The notes below the pieces were generated by a model. The model searched no databases, was not told the DNA's origin, and was given only the letters and a program-made list of their open reading frames with translations. Below are positions 17,233 to 23,709 of a DNA stretch of 29,769 nucleotides, piece by piece. Every line of letters begins with the position of its first letter. The stretch's first letter is position 1. The position numbers were made by a program, and so were the translations under genes. Source of the DNA: an uncultured Blautia sp. (lineage in GTDB: Bacteria > Bacillota > Clostridia > Lachnospirales > Lachnospiraceae); assembly GCA_934437695.1 (NCBI GenBank), contig CAKSAW010000006.1, positions 1 through 29,769 of the forward strand, in the 5' to 3' direction.

Positions 17233-17496
17233 TTATAATCCACGCTCCCCTGCAAGATAACATAAATCTGCAAGACGTTCATATTTCGTCTGCATGCAGG
17301 CAATATAATCGTCCAGAAATCTTCTTACCTGATATGAAATATCCAGTCTGTCATATCTACGTTCAAATTCTCTCAGATCATTGTTATCCTGTCCGATATA
17401 CTTATCTGCTGCACTTAACTTTTCTTTTAATCCTAAAAGTTTCTCATCATAGTCGCCGGTCAGTTCCATTTCACATAATTCATTCATTTTATTCAT
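17233..17496 (-). CDS. Hypothetical 87-aa charged helical protein
   Basis: I do not recognise a family. The protein is 87 residues, starts MNKMNELCEMELTGDYDEKL, is highly charged and is predicted all-helical. It contains a heptad-like stretch (LREFERRYDRLDISYQ) and three cysteines (residues 8, 67 and 78). There is no signal peptide or membrane segment. GGGAG lies 9 bases before the ATG, which supports translation. It is preceded by a leader of nearly 280 nt from a strong promoter and followed after 74 bases by the secreted transglutaminase-like gene. Shared strand and order suggest possible cotranscription, nothing more. Confidence 0.75.
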   Translation of the reverse strand: MNKMNELCEMELTGDYDEKLLGLKEKLSAADKYIGQDNNDLREFERRYDRLDISYQVRRFLDDYIACMQTKYERLADLCYLAGERGL

Positions 17497-17530
17497 CTTA
17501 TTTGTCTCCCTATTATCTTTTTTATATCTG

Positions 17531-17552
17531 CAGTAACCCTGTTACTGTTTAC
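17531..17552. repeat. Short palindrome related to the MITE end
   Basis: CAGTAAC (17531-17537), a 3-nt loop, then GTTACTG (17541-17547), running on as GTTACTGTTTAC. This differs by one base from the GTTACTGTTCAC end of the element at 17851-17991. It lies in the leader of the 87-aa gene, about 35 bases before its start. The rest of 17553-17780 shows nothing clear beyond a short CA-rich run near 17720. Confidence 0.45.
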
Positions 17553-17780
17553 ACGTCATTATCTTGAAATACATTATGCTGCAATCCTGAAAGCAGAACA
17601 AGCAGCTGCATATTCTCGGATTTTGTAAGATACAGGCAGTGTGTGCTGTGTTATGTAAGCCTGCATTTTATATCCAAAAACAGAATTTTTCATTATATAA
17701 TGTCGTGTTTTATCCTTTGTGTGTGTGTTGTGTTATTAATGTAGTCGTACGATACATGTTTTTGTCTTATTACAGTTCTA

Positions 17781-17809
17781 ATTGTAAGGTTATTTTAAAA
17801 AAAAGTCAA
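17781..17809 (-). promoter_or_regulatory. Strong sigma-A promoter with a long leader
   Basis: The -35 is TTGACT (17804-17809) and the -10 is TACAAT (17781-17786), with a 17-bp A/T-rich spacer. Transcription would start near 17774, about 280 nt before the 87-aa gene, leaving room for a leader element or a small RNA. I see no known riboswitch in that leader. Confidence 0.65.
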
Positions 17810-17826
17810 TTCAATAAGTACGACAC

Positions 17827-18018
17827 TTTATGATATGTTTCGACATTTATTACTGTTCACTCCGTTCTCAGTAACGTAGCCAAAATTCATTCCAGATTGC
17901 CTGCGGCAATGGAATTTTGGCTTGTATGTCTCGGGATTTTGGCATATTCATGCCAAAACACCTCGCGGGATAGTGATGTGTGAACAGTAACCGACATTTA
18001 TCTGAAACATATCATAAA
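17827..18018. repeat. 15-bp inverted repeat split by the inserted element
   Basis: Arms 17827-17841 and 18004-18018 (TTTATGATATGTTTC and its exact complement) are now 162 bp apart. If 17851-17991 and one copy of the 10-bp flank are removed, they form a clean hairpin with an 11-nt loop. This shows that the element entered the loop of an existing stem-loop. Confidence 0.7.
17851..17991. mobile_element. MITE-like palindromic element with target-site duplication
   Basis: The element is about 141 bp with inverted ends: TTACTGTTCAC at 17850-17860 and GTGAACAGTAA at 17980-17990. It is flanked on both sides by the 10-bp direct repeat CGACATTTAT (17841-17850 and 17992-18001), as expected for a target-site duplication. 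Inside are two hairpins: AGCCAAAATTC pairing with GAATTTTGGCT near 17877-17931, and TTTTGGCAT/ATGCCAAAA (loop ATTC) near 17937-17958. There is no coding potential, so movement would need a transposase elsewhere in the genome. The exact boundary is uncertain by 1-2 bp because flank and end share bases. Confidence 0.7.
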
Positions 18019-18067
18019 ACAGCTGTTGTTCACCATTTAATGATGTGGAAACAACAGCTGTTTTTTT
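18017..18067. terminator. Bidirectional terminator after the glycosyltransferase gene
   Basis: Arms 18017-18030 and 18050-18063 are perfectly complementary (AAACAGCTGTTGTT) around a 19-nt loop. Seven T follow on the plus strand and TTTT on the minus strand. It lies directly after the stop of the GT2 gene. Confidence 0.75.
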
Positions 18068-18785
18068 ATGTATTGCGGATGATTCTGTTCAGTTTTATAA
18101 AATCTATCACTGCCTTCTCTCCGATCTTGGAGATCTTCTTCATATTGATAGAATTAACCCCTCCCTGACGGGGACGAAATGTAACAGGCAGGTATTTAAT
18201 GCTGCAGCCTTTTTTCTTATAGATAACTGCCAGAAGCACATTTGAAAGATTAAAATCCTTCGGCACCAGGCTGATATACCTGCCCATAGTCTCTGCCTTC
18301 ATAAGTCGGTATGGAGTATTGGCATCTGTCAGGTTTACCCCAAAGCAGATACGAATGACCATTTTCAGTGTTTTTGTCACAAAAATACGGGATATTCCGT
18401 CTTGTCGTTCTTTTCTCCAGCCGATGACCATATCGTATTTCTGCCTGCGGTCCCAGAATGGTTCAAATTCCTCTGGGAGTGTCTGTCCATCTGAATCTGT
18501 CTGAAAAATATAATCTGCTCCATTTTTCATTGCATATTTATATCCATAAAGTACAGTTGCTCCGTGACCACCGTTGGACTTTGTCAGTGGTATAAGAAAC
18601 GGACGTGTTTCAGCGCAATGCTTTAATTTCTCATATGTAAGGTCCTTACTCCCATCATCAATAACAACCAGTCGTGACTGACCATTTGCATTATGCTTCT
18701 CTATAATGGGATACCAGTCATCAATAACCTGCTCTATATTATCCTGTTCGTTATATGCAGGGATAACAATGTATAGCTTATCCAT
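18066..18785 (-). CDS. Family 2 glycosyltransferase (polyprenyl-phosphate sugar transferase-like)
   Basis: This 239-residue GT-A fold enzyme is similar in layout to dolichol/polyprenyl-phosphate mannosyl- or glucosyltransferases. It starts YIVIPAYNEQDNIEQVI. It then shows VVIDDGSKD (40-48), SNGGHGATVLYGYKYA, the metal-binding DSD (97-99 in FQTDSDGQ) and the acceptor region DANTPYRLM. There is no C-terminal membrane segment or GtrA partner in the window, so it acts at the membrane face as a soluble protein or with a distant partner. AAAGGAG lies 6 bases before the ATG, and it has its own extended -10 promoter. It is downstream of the corrinoid operon on the same strand but probably a separate unit. 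Donor and acceptor are unknown. Confidence 0.88.
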   Translation of the reverse strand: MDKLYIVIPAYNEQDNIEQVIDDWYPIIEKHNANGQSRLVVIDDGSKDLTYEKLKHCAETRPFLIPLTKSNGGHGATVLYGYKYAMKNGADYIFQTDSDGQTLPEEFEPFWDRRQKYDMVIGWRKERQDGISRIFVTKTLKMVIRICFGVNLTDANTPYRLMKAETMGRYISLVPKDFNLSNVLLAVIYKKKGCSIKYLPVTFRPRQGGVNSINMKKISKIGEKAVIDFIKLNRIIRNT

Positions 18786-18815
18786 CTCTATCTCCTTTAG
18801 ATGATTAATATCCCC

Positions 18816-18824
18816 ATTATAGCA
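18816..18824 (-). promoter_or_regulatory. Extended -10 promoter of the GT2 gene
   Basis: TGC-TATAAT on the minus strand lies 30 bases before the GT2 ATG. The -35 position is poor (TACTAT at 17 bp). It suggests that GT2 is transcribed apart from the operon upstream. Confidence 0.55.
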
Positions 18825-18872
18825 TACCTATACATTAAATAGTATTACATACTTTATATTTTGCTCCAGCTG

Positions 18873-18913
18873 TTTTATTTCAACTGATTCCTTTCGACTA
18901 TTTTATTTCAACT
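18873..18913. repeat. Direct repeat after the ATPase gene
   Basis: TTTTATTTCAACT occurs at 18873-18885 and again at 18901-18913, a 28-bp period, straddling the end of the corrinoid operon. No terminator hairpin is clear here. It may be a local slippage duplication. Confidence 0.5.
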
Positions 18914-18916
18914 ATT

Positions 18917-20086
18917 TCATTCCAGATCATCTGAAACAGTGGAAATTTCTGCCAGAATTCTCAGATCCCTTGCAAGGCAGAGAAGCTTTTTATTTGCAGC
19001 ATTCATAGTTCCGAAATCTTTCAGCGGACAGATAACCTTCTGACACTGTTTCATCACATCAGCTGCCCTGTTACAGGAATCCTGAGAAACACATTCAAAG
19101 GGCTTCTCTGTGATCACCTGCTCTGCAAGGACACTTGCTACCTGATAGTCAACATCATTGGTGTGAAGTACTCCTGCTGCAAAGGGGATACCCTGACGCT
19201 GTAATTTTCGATAATACGGGATACCACTTCCGTTTCCACCAATCACAAATACCCTGGGAGAACCCTTGGGCGGTTCCATTTCCACACACCCAAAGGCTGC
19301 ATTATAGCTTCCACGAGTGATACTGTACAGGTTTCGAATATATTCCGAGGTAAAAATCTCTTCAGGTGCACCATATTTTTCTATATATTCTCCATGAACA
19401 CAGATTACCTTATCAGAGACCTTCTGTGCCAGATCCAGTTCATGCAGGGACATGATCACTGTAAGCTGATGATCCAGTACCATCTGTTTCAAAATAGTAA
19501 GAAGCTCCAGTTTATGACGGATGTCCAGGAAAGAGGTTGGTTCATCCAGCACAATGATCTCCGGTTCCTGACAGATCGCACGTGCAAGAAGAATACGCTG
19601 TCTCTGTCCATCACTGATAGCTGTAAAATCTCTGTCCTTTAAGTCCCAGGCATGGACTGTTTCCATGGATTTTCTTACCTTTGCCCTGTCTTCTGCAGAA
19701 AGAATCCCCAGGGTACCTGTATATGGATATCGTCCTGTTGCTACAATATCCTCGCAGGTCATCAGCTCCGGCCTCATACGCTCTGTAAGAACCACCGCCA
19801 GTTTCTGGGAAACCTCTTTATTTGACATCTTTGCCATAGTCTGTTTATCCAGATAAACAGTTCCGCTGATAGTAGCAAGCTGTCTGGTGATACTCTTAAG
19901 AATTGTTGATTTTCCGGCTCCATTAGGGCCAATAAGGGTGAGGATTTCCCCCTTTTTCAGCTGTATATTGATTTCTCTTATCAGTGGTTTTCCATCGTAT
20001 CCTACTGCCAGCTGTTCTGTACGAAAGAAATACTGCTGTTCTGTATTTTTATTTTCTGTTTTTGTTTCTGTTACTTTTCCTGACAT
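18917..20086 (-). CDS. Corrinoid/iron-type ABC transporter ATPase (BtuD-like) with extra C-terminal domain
   Basis: The first ~265 of 389 residues are a FecE/BtuD-class ATPase: GPNGAGKS (53-60), signature ISDGQRQR (157-164, with SDGQ in place of SGGQ), IVLDEPTSFLD (178-188) and switch His215 (SLHELD). Residues about 276-389 are an added domain beginning RVFVIGGNGSGIPYYRKL, a glycine-rich Rossmann-like start, with motifs AAGVLHTNDVDYQVA and four cysteines. ATPases of similar length with an extension occur in some corrinoid importers. Its role is unproven and might be ligand sensing or a cobinamide-related activity. AGGAG lies 5 bases before the ATG. The permease gene lies 44 bases upstream. 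Placement under the cobalamin riboswitch supports corrinoid or cobalt-tetrapyrrole import over siderophore import. Confidence 0.9.
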   Translation of the reverse strand: MSGKVTETKTENKNTEQQYFFRTEQLAVGYDGKPLIREINIQLKKGEILTLIGPNGAGKSTILKSITRQLATISGTVYLDKQTMAKMSNKEVSQKLAVVLTERMRPELMTCEDIVATGRYPYTGTLGILSAEDRAKVRKSMETVHAWDLKDRDFTAISDGQRQRILLARAICQEPEIIVLDEPTSFLDIRHKLELLTILKQMVLDHQLTVIMSLHELDLAQKVSDKVICVHGEYIEKYGAPEEIFTSEYIRNLYSITRGSYNAAFGCVEMEPPKGSPRVFVIGGNGSGIPYYRKLQRQGIPFAAGVLHTNDVDYQVASVLAEQVITEKPFECVSQDSCNRAADVMKQCQKVICPLKDFGTMNAANKKLLCLARDLRILAEISTVSDDLE

Positions 20087-20130
20087 ATCTTCTCCTGACT
20101 GTTATCCTGCTGTTTTACCACAAAGACTAC

Positions 20131-21150
20131 CTACACTCTCTGTTGTCTGCGTATCATAATATAGATTACAACCGGTGCGCCAAACACAGCGGTCACTGAA
20201 CTGATACTGAGCTCTGTAGGTGCAAATACAGTTCTGGCGATCAGATCACAAAAAAGACAGAACACTGCACCACCCAGAAAACATGCCGGGATCACAAGAA
20301 GCGGTCTGGCTGTTTTGAGCAGACTTTTTACAATGTGGGGAACTGCAATTCCCACAAAAGAAATAGGACCTGCAAAAGCTGTTACACATGCTGAAAGAAT
20401 GCTGGAAAGCAGGATAAGGGCAATACGGAACAGTTTGATATTTACTCCCATGTTCTGGGCATAGACTTCGCCCAGCTGATATGCTCCGATTGGTTTGGAC
20501 ATAAAAAATACGATCACCATTGTGATCAGCACCACTGCTGTCATTACCTGTACATTGCCCCATGACATTCCCGAAAAGCTTCCAAGAGACCAGTTATGAA
20601 GATTAACGATATTGGAATCATCTGCAAATGTTACTACAAAATCCGTAACAGCGGAACAGATATAGCCGATCATAACGCCGCTGATAACAAGCATTGACAT
20701 ATTGTGTACTTTCTTTGCGACCAGCAGGACAAATCCCATTGAAATCATGGAACCTATAAACGCAGCAATGATCATGGCTGCAGAGCCCATTGAAATTGAT
20801 CTGCTCAGGAAGAATATCATCAGCAATGCTACTACCAGCTTTGCTCCTGAAGAAATTCCAAGTACAAACGGACCTGCGATAGGGTTGTTAAAAAATGTCT
20901 GAAGGAGAAATCCTGATACAGAAAGTGCTCCTCCCAGAATGATCACTGCCAGAATCCTTGGAAGGCGGATTTCCCATATGATATTATACGAAGTTGTATC
21001 TCCCTGACGTCTGAAAATAATATTCATGATCTCACTTACTGAGAGATGAATGCTTCCGGCATTTACATTCCAGATGAACAAGATCACCAGTAATACTGCC
21101 AGTATAAGAAATGCCAGCCAGTATCTGGCTGCACGTTTTTTATTATCCAT
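20131..21150 (-). CDS. FecCD/BtuC-family ABC transporter permease
   Basis: This 339-residue polytopic membrane protein of the vitamin B12/iron-complex permease family has about ten hydrophobic segments. Family motifs are RLPRILAVIILGGALSVSG (the first conserved segment), NNPIAGPFVLGISSGA, LGSFSGMSWG, and the coupling/turn region GPISFVGIAVPHIVKSL that contacts the ATPase. APTELSISSVTAVFGAPVV near the end is also typical. An AAGGA ribosome site lies 9 bases before the ATG. It lies between the binding-protein gene (99 bases upstream, with a perfect hairpin between) and the ATPase gene (44 bases downstream). It would work as a homodimer with two ATPase subunits. Confidence 0.93.
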   Translation of the reverse strand: MDNKKRAARYWLAFLILAVLLVILFIWNVNAGSIHLSVSEIMNIIFRRQGDTTSYNIIWEIRLPRILAVIILGGALSVSGFLLQTFFNNPIAGPFVLGISSGAKLVVALLMIFFLSRSISMGSAAMIIAAFIGSMISMGFVLLVAKKVHNMSMLVISGVMIGYICSAVTDFVVTFADDSNIVNLHNWSLGSFSGMSWGNVQVMTAVVLITMVIVFFMSKPIGAYQLGEVYAQNMGVNIKLFRIALILLSSILSACVTAFAGPISFVGIAVPHIVKSLLKTARPLLVIPACFLGGAVFCLFCDLIARTVFAPTELSISSVTAVFGAPVVIYIMIRRQQRV

Positions 21151-21197
21151 GTTCTTTATTCCTTTTTTCCGGTTAAATTCTGTTTTTCATCATTCAA

Positions 21198-21224
21198 CTG
21201 AAGCAGGGATATTCCCTGCTTCAG
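21198..21224 (-). promoter_or_regulatory. Perfect intercistronic stem-loop between binding-protein and permease genes
   Basis: CTGAAGCAGGGA, a 3-nt loop, then the exact complement: 12 perfect pairs. No T run follows on the minus strand, so it is more likely an mRNA 3'-end stabiliser or partial terminator, one that keeps the binding protein more abundant than the permease, than a full stop. Confidence 0.6.
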
Positions 21225-21249
21225 TCATAAATATTTCTGTATTACATTT

Positions 21250-22443
21250 TTACTTTAGCTTATGCATATATGAAAGTTCATCCAATGAATCATCATCTGT
21301 AGTAAGGATTGTATGGATATCTTCAATCATGGTTCCAAGCCCTGTTGTCTCCTGGAAAAGATTCTTACCTGTGCACCATACATTTCCATCCTTCACTGCC
21401 TTAAAATCTGCCAGCAGATTACTCTTTGCCAGAAGCTCATCGATAGTAGAAAGTTCTCCGTCAATAGTGCTGTTGTAGATAATATAATCTGCATCTTTTG
21501 CCTTTGCATAAAATTCTTCCATCTGCATATTCATGGTAGACAGAGCATTATCACTCTCACCTGTATCTTCCGGAACATATTTGCCGCCTGCAAGTTCGAT
21601 CATATTAGACACATAATCATTACTCTTACGCACATTGACTGCTCCTGTAGAGTTGATATAAAAGAATGCCACAGTCTTTCCTGTATCTTTATCATCCGAT
21701 GTAAGTACTTTATCAAGCTTGTCCGTCTGTTCCTTAAAAACTTTCTCTGCTTCATCTTCTTTTCCAAGAAGAACTGCATAAAGCTTCATCCACTCAGTTC
21801 TGCCAAGAGGATGGCTCTCATAGCTGGAGCGTTCTACCATTACCGGAATACCAAACTGCTCCAGTTTCTCTTCTACTTCCGGATTGTGATGGATCATAGT
21901 TGATTCTATAGCCAGATTACATCCTTCATTTAGGATCAGTTCATAATCCGGGGCATTGTATTTACCTGCATAGATCATCTTTCCGGATTCCATGGCATCT
22001 TTGGCTTCCTGGATATACCATCCACTCTCCTTGGTTCCTGAAAGCCGGATACTGTCTATACCGCCAATGGCCCTGAAAAGATCCATGGCAGATGTTGCTA
22101 CCAGATAAATATTATCCAGTGGCTGCTGAAGAACTGTGATATCTTTATCCAGCCCTTCCGGAGCTTTCTTTCCATCCGGAACGATCAGGAACTGTCCCTC
22201 CTGGTTAATAGTGATCAGCGCATAACCATCTTTATAGTAATCTACACTGAATTCTTCTGCATAGGAAAGCTCCATGCTGTGATCATAAGTAAGCCCCTGG
22301 ATCTCCGCATGAATTCCTTCATTATCTTTATCTGCCGCATGCACTGTGGAAGCAACACATACGCAGATAAAAAATAATACTGCTGCCAGAAAACCGTATA
22401 ATAATGTTTTCCGGAGATTTGTGATTGAACTTTTTATTTTCAT
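21250..22443 (-). CDS. Extracellular substrate-binding protein of the corrinoid/iron-type ABC transporter (BtuF-like)
   Basis: This 397-residue class III (BtuF/FhuD) binding protein has an N-terminal signal (hydrophobic 14-34, likely cleavage after VHA near 36). The first lobe shows ITVLQQPLDNIYLVATSAMDL, where the family binds ligand between lobes. The second lobe shows NLAIESTMIHHNPEVEEKLE, IPVMVERSSYESHPLGRTEW and the long connecting helix. There is no proper lipobox, although two cysteines fall in the signal helix, which is unusual for a Gram-positive binding protein. The ribosome site before the ATG is weak (AAAAGAAAAC). Two 13-bp direct repeats (TCTGATATTTTTC) lie just upstream at 22463-22490. 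It is followed by the permease and ATPase genes. The ligand is inferred from the riboswitch and chelatase, not from residues. Confidence 0.87.
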   Translation of the reverse strand: MKIKSSITNLRKTLLYGFLAAVLFFICVCVASTVHAADKDNEGIHAEIQGLTYDHSMELSYAEEFSVDYYKDGYALITINQEGQFLIVPDGKKAPEGLDKDITVLQQPLDNIYLVATSAMDLFRAIGGIDSIRLSGTKESGWYIQEAKDAMESGKMIYAGKYNAPDYELILNEGCNLAIESTMIHHNPEVEEKLEQFGIPVMVERSSYESHPLGRTEWMKLYAVLLGKEDEAEKVFKEQTDKLDKVLTSDDKDTGKTVAFFYINSTGAVNVRKSNDYVSNMIELAGGKYVPEDTGESDNALSTMNMQMEEFYAKAKDADYIIYNSTIDGELSTIDELLAKSNLLADFKAVKDGNVWCTGKNLFQETTGLGTMIEDIHTILTTDDDSLDELSYMHKLK

Positions 22444-22515
22444 GTTTTCTTTTATTTTTCTTTCTGATATTTTTCTATCTGATATTTTTCCTTTACAGTT
22501 TCTTACAGCTGAATA

Positions 22516-23478
22516 TTATTTTGCTTCTTTATCAGATGTTTCTGCCTCTTTAACAGTGGAAGAATCAAAATTTAAGGTATAGTCAATCTCGTGAGGCTCA
22601 CTCATTGCGACTGTATCTGCTGTTACATCCATTTCCGCGTCAAATACAGAGACAAGGATTTCGAAGGTGGAATTTCCGTCTTTATTGACAGGTTCATATT
22701 TCTCACCGTCTACCAGCATATAGTCATAGTTGGGGCTGCTCCACACAATCGTTGCTGTAGCTTTATCACCTTCTACTTTGATCGCAGCCGGAGATTCAAC
22801 TGTTGCTTTACCTGAACCGCCTGTGAGTGTTACTTCCATAGTATAGTCACCATCTTCAAGTTTTAAATCTGCCAGTGACTTGCCTTTGCTGTCTTTATCA
22901 TCTGATCCTGCATCAGCATCTTCAGATTTTACAGGATTCTTCACACTTACTTTATGGTCGTACCATTTGCCTTTTTTTCCAAGAAGGGCTACGTCAAATT
23001 CCTCATCAATTGAAGGTACCGGAATATCAAATCCGTATACTTCCTCGCTCATTCCATCACTGTATGTAACAGTATCTGTAGTTGGCTCAAGTAACTCTGC
23101 TCCGTCTTTCTTTGCATCTTCTGCTTTTCCTGCAAAAAGATTTACGATCTTTTTGGATGCAAGACTTACATGAATAGTCATCTTTCCATCTTTCACTGTA
23201 AGAGTACCTTTGCCGTCATTTGCTTCATTTACATGGAACATTCCACTGTCTGTATCAAACTCTGCAGTGTAGGTACCATCCTCCAGTGTGTCACTTTCAG
23301 ATGTGTCTGCATTCTTATCATCTGCAGCTTCTGTATCAGTGTCTTTGGTATCTTCTTTGTCAGCGCTTTCTTCTGTTGCTGTATCAGCATCTGTTTCTGC
23401 AAGTACAGGACTTGTACCGATAAGTGCTGCTGAAATGGTAAGTGCTGACATTAATAATGTAAATGAACGTTTTTTCAT
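22516..23478 (-). CDS. Secreted protein with two NEAT-like beta domains
   Basis: The protein is 320 residues with a signal peptide (about 1-27, PVLA cleavage) and an acidic Asp/Glu/Thr linker (28-64). Two related all-beta domains follow. Domain 1, about 65-180, starts LEDGTYTAEFDTDSGMF and contains GTLTVKDGKMTIHVSL, YGFDIPVPSIDEEFDVALL and KWYDHKVSV. Domain 2, about 206-305, starts LEDGDYTMEVTLTGGSGKA and contains ATATIVWSSPNYDYMLVDG. The opening DGxYT pattern, the strand order and the late YDHxV motif recall NEAT domains that bind heme on Gram-positive surfaces, but the match is loose. There is no LPXTG or membrane anchor. AAGGAG lies 10 bases before the ATG. Its place between the CbiK-like gene and the binding-protein gene suggests it carries a tetrapyrrole or corrinoid to the transporter; this is inference. 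Confidence 0.72.
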   Translation of the reverse strand: MKKRSFTLLMSALTISAALIGTSPVLAETDADTATEESADKEDTKDTDTEAADDKNADTSESDTLEDGTYTAEFDTDSGMFHVNEANDGKGTLTVKDGKMTIHVSLASKKIVNLFAGKAEDAKKDGAELLEPTTDTVTYSDGMSEEVYGFDIPVPSIDEEFDVALLGKKGKWYDHKVSVKNPVKSEDADAGSDDKDSKGKSLADLKLEDGDYTMEVTLTGGSGKATVESPAAIKVEGDKATATIVWSSPNYDYMLVDGEKYEPVNKDGNSTFEILVSVFDAEMDVTADTVAMSEPHEIDYTLNFDSSTVKEAETSDKEAK

Positions 23479-23607
23479 GATAATATTGCTCCTTTATCTT
23501 AAAATTTTATTTTTTATTTAATCAGTCAGAATCAGACATATATTTTCTGCTCTGGCAGATATACTATAGGATAAAAAATTCTCATTCTTTCTTATCATAT
23601 AATATAT

Positions 23608-23646
23608 CTGCCCGGGAACTTTTACAAGCTCTCCGGGCAGTTTTTT
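23608..23646 (-). promoter_or_regulatory. Strong stem-loop between the chelatase and NEAT-like genes
   Basis: CTGCCCGG (23608-23615) pairs with CCGGGCAG (23633-23640), with further inner pairing. Six T follow on the plus strand, while on the minus strand, the direction of the genes, ATATATTATA follows. It could act as a leaky terminator or as an mRNA end protector for the cbiK message in the 231-bp gap. Confidence 0.5.
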
Positions 23647-23668
23647 CGTCTGGACAATATAATTTAGG

Positions 23669-23695
23669 GTTACTGTTCACTCTGTGCACAGCAAC
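23669..23695. repeat. Solo palindrome matching the MITE end
   Basis: GTTACTGTTCAC (23669-23680), then TCT, then GTGCACAGCAAC (23684-23695), an imperfect palindrome with 10 of 12 pairs. The first 14 bases match the left end of the element at 17851-17991 (TTACTGTTCACTC). It lies 15 bases after the cbiK stop codon. Confidence 0.6.
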
Positions 23696-23709
23696 TGTTT
23701 TCTGAAATA

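Noticed and set aside
21250..22443. Binding protein as a lipoprotein
   Set aside because: Cysteines occur in the signal helix but no L-(A/S)-(G/A)-C lipobox precedes them. A VHA-type signal peptidase I site fits better.
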